Origin: an uncultured Bacteroidota bacterium
GTDB lineage: Bacteria; Bacteroidota; Bacteroidia; Bacteroidales; P3
Assembly: GCA_902793295.1 (NCBI GenBank)
Contig: CADBDA010000015.1
Location: forward strand, 1-64,000
Reading direction: 5' to 3'
DNA: 64,000 nucleotides
Part shown: one piece after another, positions 42,274 to 52,365 of the stretch
Layout of the letters: each line of letters starts with the position of its first letter
Numbering within the stretch: the stretch's first letter is position 1
Position numbers and translations under genes: made by a program
The notes under the pieces: generated by a model
What the model was told of the DNA's origin: nothing
The model's database searches: none
What the model saw: only the letters and a program-made list of their open reading frames with translations

Positions 42274-43110
42274 TTATTTCTTGAACCAGTAGTCGTAAAG
42301 TACGGTGCCTTCTTTCATGAATTGTTTCACTTCATGGTTGGGCAGCACGATGTCGATGGGGCCGGCATTGGTGTTGGTGATTTCATAGACGTCGAAATGA
42401 TAGACCAGGGCGTCTTTGGTGACCTTGAAATTGCCGTTCGGGGCGACATTGTCCCAGTCGATGTCGTCGGCAGTGAAATCGTCGGTGGCATCACACATCT
42501 TGCGTATCATGCCCTTCATCAGCTCGACGAAGGCGTTGTACGATTCGGAGTTTGGGGCATCACCAGCCCAGGTGAAGAGCTCCTGTTCGGTCAGCTGCTT
42601 GCCGGTGTTGAGGTCGAAAAGGAAGAGGAGCGTGGTTGTCGACGGATGTTCGCCGCCGGTGTAGGCATAGATGCTGCCGTTGTAGACGAGCATCTGTTCG
42701 GTCTCCAATTCGGGGACGAGCGAGAGCTCCTGTATCCACTGGTAGTTGGGCGTGCCCGATTCGGTGGGGTCGTCCAACAGCGCCCAGTCGTTGAATTCGC
42801 CGCGGATGCTGTCGCAGTAGTCTTTGATGGCCTGGTCGGGGGCCTTGCCGTTGTAGTAGGGCTCCAACAGGCGGGTCAGGAGGGAGTCGGTCATGGCCTG
42901 CATCATAGGACGTTGGGCATCGTTGACCTTCTCCATGAGGGGCAACTGGATTTTGATGCTGAACTGTACGCCTACAGTGTCGTCGGTCTCGGCAAAGGGG
43001 TTGTCTTCATATTCATAGTTTTGGAAGACTATGGTTTTTTCGGAATGACGGCACGATGCGGCGAAGAGCATGACGGCCGCCAGCAAACAGAAAAGGGTGA
43101 TTTTTTTCAT
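42274..43110 (-). CDS. DUF3298-type lipoprotein
   Basis: 278 residues; lipobox AASC gives Cys20. The middle part (QLPLMEKVND...) corresponds to a DUF4163-like region, and the C-terminal part (about 165-275: FDLNTGKQLTEQELFTWAG, FKVTKDALVYHFDVYEI, IDIVLPNHEV) to the DUF3298 domain, which is found in RsiV-like lysozyme-binding anti-sigma factors and many lipoproteins. No membrane anchor or sigma-factor gene is nearby, so signalling is not indicated. Probably an outer-membrane or periplasmic lipoprotein. Confidence 0.8.
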   Translation of the reverse strand: MKKITLFCLLAAVMLFAASCRHSEKTIVFQNYEYEDNPFAETDDTVGVQFSIKIQLPLMEKVNDAQRPMMQAMTDSLLTRLLEPYYNGKAPDQAIKDYCDSIRGEFNDWALLDDPTESGTPNYQWIQELSLVPELETEQMLVYNGSIYAYTGGEHPSTTTLLFLFDLNTGKQLTEQELFTWAGDAPNSESYNAFVELMKGMIRKMCDATDDFTADDIDWDNVAPNGNFKVTKDALVYHFDVYEITNTNAGPIDIVLPNHEVKQFMKEGTVLYDYWFKK

Positions 43111-43134
43111 TGGGAGATTGTTTGTTGTTATGGA

Positions 43135-43788
43135 TTATCGCATGTCGATGATTTCGACATTGGGGTATTTCTCTTTTGGGAAGGTGAACTGCTCGTCGCC
43201 GCCTTTGGCGGAACCGTTGAACTTGCTGACGGTGTATTCGCCGCGGCTCGAGTCGTAGTTGTACAGCTCCATGCTTTGGATGATGCCGCTTTTGGCATTG
43301 ATGGTGAAACGGATCTTGTAGTAGCTCTTGCTCTTTTTGGGTGTCAGGTCAACGATGGCGTTGCCGTTCTGTTCCTGACGGATGTATTTGCTTTTGAAGT
43401 TTTTCTTGTAGTTGGTGAGTATCAATGCTGGATTCATCAGGTCGTCTTCCGAATCTGTGATTTTGTTGACAACCACTTCGTTGGATTCCTTGTTCCAATG
43501 CCATGTCGCGGTACCGTCGCAGTATATTTCGTTGTCTTTGAAACTGACATGGTATTTCCCCTTGCTGTAAGTTACCGAGGCTTGCATGCGGGCGGTCTCT
43601 TTTTTGTTGGCGTCTTTGTTGACCATGGTGACATTGAACGACACCACGCCCGACGATATCTTGTCGGAGGCTTTCTTCAGTATGGTTTCGGCGTTCTGGT
43701 CAACGGCACCTTTGGAAGTGTGGGTGATTTGTGCTGACACGACAAGGGCGCTGCAGCATAGTAACAGGAATGAAAGGAATTGTTTCAT
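43135..43788 (-). CDS. LolA-like outer-membrane lipoprotein carrier
   Basis: 217 residues; the signal peptide ends near residue 19 (VVSAQI). The LolA/LppX fold is suggested by its start (AETILKKASDKISSGVVSFNVTM) and the beta-strand repeats (YSKGKYHVSFKDNEIYCDGTATWHWNKESNEVVV). It should accept lipoproteins from the LolCDE complex in the periplasm, or be one of the several LolA-like proteins of Bacteroidetes with other roles. It lies 24 bp before the DUF3298 gene. Confidence 0.8.
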   Translation of the reverse strand: MKQFLSFLLLCCSALVVSAQITHTSKGAVDQNAETILKKASDKISSGVVSFNVTMVNKDANKKETARMQASVTYSKGKYHVSFKDNEIYCDGTATWHWNKESNEVVVNKITDSEDDLMNPALILTNYKKNFKSKYIRQEQNGNAIVDLTPKKSKSYYKIRFTINAKSGIIQSMELYNYDSSRGEYTVSKFNGSAKGGDEQFTFPKEKYPNVEIIDMR

Positions 43789-43941
43789 TGTTTCAATATT
43801 TTGCCGTTTAAACGCTATTCTTTTTAAATTATTGTACCCAAATAAAAATTATATATAGCGGCTTGAAACCGTCGCTTCCGTTAGTGGGCGCGGATCTCTG
43901 CATGCTGTGTGTTCAAGTGCCTTTGGGAGGTGCTTGTCCAT

Positions 43942-44781
43942 CTAGACCCGCAGCCGTCCTTCTGCCACAAGGGCGGCTTTGCCACCGACAAGGATAGTGC
44001 CGTCGGCTGTCAGTCGGGTGCAGACCACCGACGCTCTGCCCATGGCTTCGCCTTGCAGAAAGCTGTGATCTCCGGTTGTGATGATACCGTTCGTTTTCAG
44101 ATAGTGTGTCAGGGCGGCGTTGGCTGTGCCTGTGGCGCTTTCCTCGGGCACTCCGTATGCCGGGGCGAAGTCGCGCACATGGGCCGTGTAGCCGTCGTTG
44201 CCGAAAGCAAAGGGATGAATGCTCACTATGTCAAGCTTTTGTGTGAACGTTGCTATTGCTCCCATGTCGGGTTGCAAGGCGTTGAGCGTTTCGACCGAAG
44301 GCATCGGCAGCATCACGTCCGACAGGCCTGAATATGAGATTTGTACCGGCAGGGTGGGACGGTAGTCTTTCAGACCCACGGCGCGGTAGGCCTCCTCGGC
44401 CTCGGACGATGACAGGGCGCCGACGATGCGCGGCGTGGCCATCTGCATCATCACTTCCTGTGCGGCCTCTACTTCAAGTTCGCCTGCCAGTGTGTGGCAC
44501 AGGCATTTGCCCGTGGCTTCACCCAGTTGGTGCAGCAGCGCGAAAGTGGCCACCGTGGCGTGGCCGCACAGCTCCACTTCGCCCTTGGGCGTGAAATAGC
44601 GAACGGTGTAGTGTGCGTTGCCGTCGTGGCGCACGAATGCCGTCTCTGAATAGCGCAATTCGGCGGCGATGTTTTGCATCAGCGTTTCTTTGGGGAATGC
44701 GTCGCCATCCAGCAGGACAACGCCTGCGGTGTTGCCGCCGAAGGGTTTGTCGGTGAAAGCGTCTACAATAAAGTATCTCAT
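43942..44781 (-). CDS. PhzF-family isomerase-like protein
   Basis: 279 residues, the family length. The two-domain PhzF/diaminopimelate-epimerase fold shows the conserved start (YFIVDAFTDKPFGGNTAGVVL), the Glu in YSETAFV, ELCGHATVA and the second-half motif ESATGTANAALT. PhzF enzymes are isomerases; most homologues, including this one, have no known substrate. It lies 11 bp after the membrane gene at 44793. Confidence 0.88.
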   Translation of the reverse strand: MRYFIVDAFTDKPFGGNTAGVVLLDGDAFPKETLMQNIAAELRYSETAFVRHDGNAHYTVRYFTPKGEVELCGHATVATFALLHQLGEATGKCLCHTLAGELEVEAAQEVMMQMATPRIVGALSSSEAEEAYRAVGLKDYRPTLPVQISYSGLSDVMLPMPSVETLNALQPDMGAIATFTQKLDIVSIHPFAFGNDGYTAHVRDFAPAYGVPEESATGTANAALTHYLKTNGIITTGDHSFLQGEAMGRASVVCTRLTADGTILVGGKAALVAEGRLRV

Positions 44782-44792
44782 AGTAGGTATAA

Positions 44793-45290
44793 CTATTTGA
44801 GGCTATGATTCATTATTTCTTTTGCCAATTGAAAGCTGTCGGGGTACTGCATATTGATGGCGAAGCGATAGCGGCTGTGGCGGCCGTAGTGGACACGCAG
44901 GGTGTCGGGTACGTGTAGACTGCTGCCTCTGCTGCCGTTATAGTGTTCTATATGGCGTATCGAAGAGAGAGGGATGCTTTTGTGTCGTCGCAAAAAACTG
45001 TTCGAGCAGTCGATGACCAGGGCATCATCCTTGATGGAAATAGTCTCCTTGCTGTGGAATAGGCGAAAGTGGTTGTCCAGTACGAATAGGAACATATATA
45101 TGGAAAAGAAGAAGACTGTCAACAGGGAAGTCCATACGAACAGGTTTGTGTCTCCTCGTTTTACTATCATTACGAATAAGAATATTAGCATAGCGTTCTC
45201 TAAAGACATAAAGAACGGCGGCGTTGAATCGAGTATGCGCTCCCAGGTGGGGCATTTGTAAGGACCGTTGATGGCAAGAACTTTTTCCAT
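44793..45290 (-). CDS. Membrane protein with PH-like domain, function unknown
   Basis: 165 residues. Two adjacent TM segments (about 33-44 with MLIFLFVMIV, and 52-72 with WTSLLTVFFFSIYMFLFVL) are followed by a C-terminal domain of about 90 residues with the pattern of a bacterial PH domain (ISIKDDALVIDCSNSFLRR, then IPLSSIRHIEHYNG). It is unusually aromatic at the start. No function known; position between PhzF-like and endonuclease IV genes gives no hint. Confidence 0.65.
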   Translation of the reverse strand: MEKVLAINGPYKCPTWERILDSTPPFFMSLENAMLIFLFVMIVKRGDTNLFVWTSLLTVFFFSIYMFLFVLDNHFRLFHSKETISIKDDALVIDCSNSFLRRHKSIPLSSIRHIEHYNGSRGSSLHVPDTLRVHYGRHSRYRFAINMQYPDSFQLAKEIMNHSLK

Positions 45291-45330
45291 TGTCTTCAGT
45301 ATTCCATATTCAGTAGGAAATGTCAGGCGT

Positions 45331-46170
45331 TCATAGGCTGCGGAGCCATTTGATTTCGTCGGCCCAGCGCATCGGGTCGGGGGTTTCGAGGATGATGGGC
45401 ATATCGTCGAAACGCGAGTCGTTCATAAAGCGTTCAAAGAATGCTTTGCCCAAGAAACCTTCGCCCAACACTTCGTGGCGGTCCACGTGGCTGCCGGCAC
45501 CTTTCTTGCTGTCGTTGAGGTGGATGGCTCGCAGGTATTTGAGGCCAACGATGCGCTCAAAGTCGTCGAAGCAAAACTGGTAGCCCATTTCGGTCGAGAG
45601 GTCGTAGCCGGCAGCCAACGTGTGGCAGGTGTCAATACATACGCCCACGCGGCTCTTGTCGTCCACGCCTTCGATGATGCGGGCTATGTGCTCAAAGCGC
45701 CAGCCCAGGTTGGTGCCCTGCCCGGCGGTGTTCTCTATTACGGCCGTGACGCCTTCGGTCTTGCTCAGCGCCAAGTTGATTTCGCGAGCTATCTGGTCCA
45801 GGCATTCCTCTTCGCTGATGCGGTTCAGGTGGCTGCCGGGGTGGAAGTTAAGCATCGTCAGGCCAAGCTGTTGAGCTCTGTACATCTCGTCGAAAAAGGC
45901 CGCACGGCTCTTCTGTAGTGTCTCCTCGTCGGGCGAGCCGAGGTTGATGAGGTAGCTGTCGTGCGGCAGCACCATCTCGGGCCGGAAGCCACGTTCCACG
46001 AGCAGAGCCTTGAATCCGTCGATTTCCAGCTGTGCCAGCGGCTTGCTGACCCAGCTGCGCTGGTTGCGAGTGAAAAGAGCAAAAGCGTTGGCTCCGATGG
46101 CCTCAGCATTAAGGATGGCGTTGCCCACGCCACCAGATGCACTCACGTGAGCACCAATGTATTTTGTCAT
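45331..46170 (-). CDS. nfo: Endonuclease IV
   Basis: 279 residues from the ATG giving [20 protein letters not shown]; the promoter at 46225-46255 supports this start rather than 46227. Zinc-binding residues of the TIM barrel appear in order: [61 protein letters not shown]. It cuts at abasic sites in base-excision repair. No partner gene nearby. Confidence 0.96.
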   Translation of the reverse strand: MTKYIGAHVSASGGVGNAILNAEAIGANAFALFTRNQRSWVSKPLAQLEIDGFKALLVERGFRPEMVLPHDSYLINLGSPDEETLQKSRAAFFDEMYRAQQLGLTMLNFHPGSHLNRISEEECLDQIAREINLALSKTEGVTAVIENTAGQGTNLGWRFEHIARIIEGVDDKSRVGVCIDTCHTLAAGYDLSTEMGYQFCFDDFERIVGLKYLRAIHLNDSKKGAGSHVDRHEVLGEGFLGKAFFERFMNDSRFDDMPIILETPDPMRWADEIKWLRSL

Positions 46171-46224
46171 AATCTTGTTTTTGATATGATTATATGTATT
46201 TCTTTTAATAGGATTTCCAATGTG

Positions 46225-46255
46225 CAAAAATACACGATTTCATTCAATTGGCAAA
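46225..46255 (-). promoter_or_regulatory. Promoter of nfo
   Basis: On the minus strand TTTG (46255-46252), a 19-bp spacer and TATTTTTG (46232-46225). The leader to the ATG is about 50 nt. Confidence 0.82.
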
Positions 46256-46320
46256 ATTATTTTGTCATGTCGGAAAAAAGTGCGTTGACTCGGATTCGCA
46301 ATGAATACAAAGTTGTATAA

Positions 46321-46353
46321 AAAAAGTGTCGGATCTGATCCGACACTTTTTTT
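46321..46353. terminator. Bidirectional intrinsic terminator
   Basis: AAAAAGTGTCGGAT pairs with ATCCGACACTTTTT around a 3-nt loop, with a U-tract on both strands. It ends transcription of the lipoprotein gene at 46399-46953. Confidence 0.92.
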
Positions 46354-46398
46354 ATTTGTTAGAAGCGACACGACTATTTGTGTGTCAAAAGCAGTGGG

Positions 46399-46953
46399 CT
46401 ACTCTTTGCCTGCTTCTATAGATTCGTTTTTGTTGGTGTTGTAGGCGCATTTTTCCCATGTCAGCGTGCCGTTTTGGTAGCGGACTGAAATCCAACCATA
46501 GTGGACGCCGTCGGAAAGCACGACGCGGCAGCCTACATAAAACTTTTCGGGAAGCGACTGGATGTTCTCAAACATTGCATCACCTTGGCCTGCAAAATTG
46601 CTCTGGGGGCCGATGACGGTATTCTGAGCAAGTGGGGCCAGATAGTCCCAAGCCGATGCGGAAGCGACAATGTTGTTGCCGCCTTCAGTCCACTGGTATG
46701 CCAGATAGGTGTAATCGCCTTCGCCGTTGATGCTGAACTCCAATACGCCATCGTTGTCGAAATCAATGCCGTAAGCATTCGGGTTGGGGTAATCGCCGAT
46801 GGTGATGCTTCCGTTGCCTATACGACCTGTAGCGATGGTCGAAGTCTGGTTGTTGTTTCCGTTGGGATTCTGTTCCTCGTTATCCTTTTCGCCACAGGCA
46901 ACCATAACGGTTGCCAGCATTGCGATGAGTAGCGGTTTGAGCATCGTTTTCAT
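46399..46953 (-). CDS. Small lipoprotein, function unknown
   Basis: 184 residues; lipobox MVAC gives Cys20, followed by an Asn/Gln/Glu linker (about 24-40). The mature domain (about 45-184) is beta-rich, with IGDYPNPNAYGIDFDNDGVLEF, YVGCRVVLSDGVHYGWISVR and a final Lys/Asn-rich stretch. The DNDG element resembles a calcium-type loop. No family recognised. Confidence 0.75.
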   Translation of the reverse strand: MKTMLKPLLIAMLATVMVACGEKDNEEQNPNGNNNQTSTIATGRIGNGSITIGDYPNPNAYGIDFDNDGVLEFSINGEGDYTYLAYQWTEGGNNIVASASAWDYLAPLAQNTVIGPQSNFAGQGDAMFENIQSLPEKFYVGCRVVLSDGVHYGWISVRYQNGTLTWEKCAYNTNKNESIEAGKE

Positions 46954-46991
46954 AAATTATATTGATTATAATAGGGCAGTCCGTTTGTGTT

Positions 46992-47741
46992 TTATGCTTT
47001 CAGCAGGAAGTTGATATCGTCCTTCAGGCCGTATTCTTTGGTGTTCTCCAGCTTGGTCTTGAAGACTTTCATCTTGTTGGGTTTGCCGATAAGGCTGAGC
47101 TTGCCGTCTTCGATCAGGAGGGCAGTGGCTTCGCGGATGGCAGCGACGGTGGCTTTGGGATTGACCATGATGTATTCCTTCAGACGGTCGTCGCGGGTCT
47201 CGCCGCCGTGCTTGGGGTCGAAGGAGTCGGTGTAGTGCGGGTTGATCTGGAACGGCACGATACCCATGCAGTCGAACGAAGCGGGCATGACGATAGGCAT
47301 GTCGTTGGTGGTACAGAGGGTGGGACCTGCCACGTTGCTGCCGGCGCTCCAGCCCATGTAGGGCATGCCGTCGAAAGCACGCTGGCGGATAGCCTGCATG
47401 AGGCCTGTGCGCTGCAGCTCGCGGACGAGGTGGAAGGTGTTGCCACCGCCAACGGCTACGCAGTCGGTGTCGTAGACGGCATTGATGGGCAGCGCTTTGT
47501 GGTGTACCGAGGTGAGTTTTACGCCGAATTCTTTGTAGACGGCAGCCACCTTGGCCTCGTAGGCGTCATAGCTCTTGGTCAGTCCGTTGGGAGCCAACGA
47601 CACACCAGCGTATGGGATGAAGAGCACTTTCTTGACATTGTGCCGCTTGCAAAAGTCGGCAATCATATCCTTGCACCAGCCGAGGTAAGCCTCGCCGCGC
47701 ATAGTGCTGTTGCTTATCAGAAGTAAATTGCGTTTGTCCAT
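46992..47741 (-). CDS. pepE: Dipeptidase E (peptidase family S51)
   Basis: 249 residues. Family S51 motifs: start RNLLLISNSTMRGEAYLGWC, GGGNTFHLVREL, the nucleophile Ser in MGWSAGSNVA, and INPHYTD with the His. It cleaves dipeptides with N-terminal Asp in the cytoplasm. It starts just after gyrB (23 bp), so may be in the gyrB transcript. Confidence 0.93.
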   Translation of the reverse strand: MDKRNLLLISNSTMRGEAYLGWCKDMIADFCKRHNVKKVLFIPYAGVSLAPNGLTKSYDAYEAKVAAVYKEFGVKLTSVHHKALPINAVYDTDCVAVGGGNTFHLVRELQRTGLMQAIRQRAFDGMPYMGWSAGSNVAGPTLCTTNDMPIVMPASFDCMGIVPFQINPHYTDSFDPKHGGETRDDRLKEYIMVNPKATVAAIREATALLIEDGKLSLIGKPNKMKVFKTKLENTKEYGLKDDINFLLKA

Positions 47742-47764
47742 TGTTTTATTGTTTTAAGTTGAAA

Positions 47765-49849
<2,085 letters not shown>

Positions 49850-49928
49850 TTAGTTGTAAATGACTATTTTTGAGCGTGATTGTGATTCGCCTCTTGTGAC
49901 AGTCTGTTAATCTCTTGATTATTTTTGC

Positions 49929-49936
49929 TATCTTTG
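49929..49936 (+). promoter_or_regulatory. Probable -7 box of the DUF4835 gene
   Basis: TATCTTTG lies 23 bp before the ATG at 49960. No clear TTTG at the right distance. Confidence 0.5.
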
Positions 49937-49959
49937 CATTCCGTAATTATTATATTTAT

Positions 49960-50883
49960 ATGCTGAAAAGAATCCCGATATTGTTGATTTTGTGCATTCT
50001 GCTTGCTGGTGCCAACGCGCAGGAATTCCGTTGCGGCGTCACGGTGAACTACCAGAAGCTGCAGAGCACCACCCAGCAATACGAGACGGGCGATGTCAAA
50101 ATCTTCGAGACAATGAAACGTGCCATCGAGGAATTTGTCAACAATCGTCGTTGGACGAATCTGGAGCTTGAGTATCAGGAAAAGCTGGATTGCTCCATCA
50201 GCATTATCCTATCCGAACGTTCGTCGGCAACGGACTTCAAAGGCCAGATCAGCGTTCAGCTGCGCCGTCCGGTTTATAACTCCAACTACACTTCGGGTGT
50301 CTTCAATTATATTGAAAACAACGACTTTGCCTTCTCTTACAATGAAAGTCAGCCTTTGGAATTTGACCCGAATTCATTTTTTGACAATCTTTCCTCCACA
50401 TTGGCCTACTACTGCTACATCATGCTGGGCATGTACTTTGACAGCTATGGTCCCAACGGCGGCGAACCGTTTTACGACATGGCGCGCACCATCACCCAGA
50501 CCGCCGGCACTACGGGCTACAAAGGGTGGAAGTCGAACGACAGCCAGAAGGCCCGCTATTGGTTTATGGAGAATCATACCAACTCTGCTTACGAGGCGCT
50601 CCACAGCGTCTACTATTTCTACTACCGCATGGGATTGGATATGATGACCAAGGACCAGAACACGGCCCGCAAAAACATCATCCAGGCGCTACGCTACCTG
50701 CAGCAGGTGCACAAGGCTCGCGCCAACCTGCTTTCCGTCATCCAGTTCATCGATGTCAACATGGCCGAAATCGTCTCCATCTTCACTCCCGCTCCCAGAG
50801 ACGAGCAGCAGGAGGTCTACAACATCATCAAGGACATTTCGCCCATCAATGTGACCAAACTGAAGGATTGGAAACTATCGTAA
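49960..50883 (+). CDS. DUF4835 family protein (PorD-like)
   Basis: 307 residues from the ATG giving MLKRIPILLILCILLAGANA; the -7 box at 49929 excludes the longer start at 49915. The signal peptide ends at ANAQ. The body matches DUF4835 in layout: FRCGVTVNYQKLQSTTQQYE, FVNNRRWTNLELEYQEKLDC, IQLRRPVYNSNY-type repeats and DMARTITQTAG...GWKSNDSQKARYWF. Members have been annotated as PorD of the type IX secretion system; I am moderately sure. It would be periplasmic. A T9SS-type cargo gene lies 2 kb away. Confidence 0.8.
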   Translation: MLKRIPILLILCILLAGANAQEFRCGVTVNYQKLQSTTQQYETGDVKIFETMKRAIEEFVNNRRWTNLELEYQEKLDCSISIILSERSSATDFKGQISVQLRRPVYNSNYTSGVFNYIENNDFAFSYNESQPLEFDPNSFFDNLSSTLAYYCYIMLGMYFDSYGPNGGEPFYDMARTITQTAGTTGYKGWKSNDSQKARYWFMENHTNSAYEALHSVYYFYYRMGLDMMTKDQNTARKNIIQALRYLQQVHKARANLLSVIQFIDVNMAEIVSIFTPAPRDEQQEVYNIIKDISPINVTKLKDWKLS

Positions 50884-50930
50884 AACTTACCTACGCAATG
50901 AAAGTCAATTAAAAACAAAATATATATATC

Positions 50931-52247
50931 ATGACTCAAATACCCATTCAAAAAGAGGTGATCGACCGTATCGCCGCCGAAAACAAGATAAGCAACCCCG
51001 GCAAGGCATCTATCCGTGAGATGCGTAAAATGATTCAGGACATTGAGAAAGCTACCGACATCCGCTTTGTAAAGATGGAAATGGGCATCCCCGGCCTTCC
51101 CGCCCCCAAGGTGGGCGTCGAAGCTCAGATTGAAGCGCTCCGCTCCGGTGTGGCCTCCATCTATCCCGAAATCTATGGCACCGCCGACTTCAAGCGTGAA
51201 GCTGCCCGTTTTGTCAAGAACTTCCTTGACATCGATGTCACTCCCGACTGCTGTGTCCCCACGGTGGGCTCCATGCAGGCCGGCTTCGCCAGCTTCCTGA
51301 CCCTGACCCGCTACGATGCCAAGAAGACCAAGGTGCTCTTCATCGATCCGGGCTTCCCCGTTCAGAAACAGCAGTGCCGCGTGTTGGGTATCCCCATGAA
51401 GACTTTTGACGTCTACGAATACCGTGGCGACAAGCTGCGCGACAAACTGGAAGAGGAACTTCGCGACGGCGACGTGGCATGCCTCATCTACAGCAGCCCC
51501 AACAATCCCGCCTGGTTCTGCTTCACCGAACACGAACTTCAGATCATCGGTGAAATGGCCAACAAGTATGGCACCGTGGTTCTTGAAGACGATGCCTATT
51601 TCCTGATGGACTTCCGCAAGGACTACAGTGTTCCCGGCAAGGCTCCTTTCCAACCGACCGTGGCCAAATACACCGACAACTATGTCCTTATGATCAGCGG
51701 TTCTAAGTCGTTCAGTTATGCCGGCGAACGTATCGCCATGATGATTTGCAGTCCGGCGCTCTTCAACAAGGAGTGCCCCGACTTGGCTCGCTACTATAGC
51801 CAAACCCAGTTGGGACGCGCCCTCATCTTCGGCACACTCTACTGCCTCTCCTCCGGTACTGCCCATAGCGTGCAGTATGCCATGGCAGCCATGCTGAAAG
51901 GAGCCAACGACGGCACCTTCAACTTTGTCAAGGACATCAAGGAGTACGGCGAAAAAGCTACCGTCATGAAGAAACTCTTCACCGACAACGGTTTCTATAT
52001 TGTCTACGATAAGGATATGGGCGAAGATATTGGTGACGGTTTCTATTTCACCTTCTGCTATCCCGGCTTTGAAGGTGTCGACCTGCTCAACGAACTTATC
52101 CGCTATGGTGTCAGCGCCATCGCTCTCGACATCACCGGCAGCCACAAACAGGGCATCCGTGCCTGCGTGGCTTTGGTGCAGCGCGACCAGTTCCCCGACC
52201 TCAAAGTCCGTCTGGAGAAATTCCACGCCGACCATCCGGTGAAATAA
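50931..52247 (+). CDS. Aminotransferase class I/II
   Basis: 438 residues of fold type I PLP enzyme. YPEIYGTADFKREAARFV, GSMQAGFASFLTL, YSSPNNPAWFCF with the conserved Asn, EDDAYFLMDF with Asp, and SGSKSFSYAGERIAMM with the PLP Lys are all present. The last part has a conserved Arg (QGIRACVAL). Substrate not defined by sequence. It starts 47 bp after the DUF4835 gene, and a terminator follows. Confidence 0.92.
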   Translation: MTQIPIQKEVIDRIAAENKISNPGKASIREMRKMIQDIEKATDIRFVKMEMGIPGLPAPKVGVEAQIEALRSGVASIYPEIYGTADFKREAARFVKNFLDIDVTPDCCVPTVGSMQAGFASFLTLTRYDAKKTKVLFIDPGFPVQKQQCRVLGIPMKTFDVYEYRGDKLRDKLEEELRDGDVACLIYSSPNNPAWFCFTEHELQIIGEMANKYGTVVLEDDAYFLMDFRKDYSVPGKAPFQPTVAKYTDNYVLMISGSKSFSYAGERIAMMICSPALFNKECPDLARYYSQTQLGRALIFGTLYCLSSGTAHSVQYAMAAMLKGANDGTFNFVKDIKEYGEKATVMKKLFTDNGFYIVYDKDMGEDIGDGFYFTFCYPGFEGVDLLNELIRYGVSAIALDITGSHKQGIRACVALVQRDQFPDLKVRLEKFHADHPVK

Positions 52248-52270
52248 GTCGTTCGTAAACGATTTCCAAA

Positions 52271-52308
52271 AGAAAACGGGGTGCTTTTCAGCATCCCGTT
52301 TTCTTTTT
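52271..52308 (+). terminator. Intrinsic terminator after the aminotransferase gene
   Basis: AGAAAACGGG pairs with CCCGTTTTCT, closed by GTGC/GCAT around a 6-nt loop; TTTTTG follows. Confidence 0.9.
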
Positions 52309-52365
52309 GTTCGACAGGGAACGTTGCAGTTCCGGTCTCGTTTGTCAAGTCCTGTCCCGAAGTCC

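Noticed and set aside
42274..43110. Anti-sigma factor of the RsiV type
   Set aside because: It has the DUF3298 region but is a lipoprotein with no TM helix or adjacent sigma-factor gene.
50817..52235. Minus-strand ORF of 472 codons
   Set aside because: It lies antisense to the aminotransferase and has no motif; its length reflects codon bias of the real gene.
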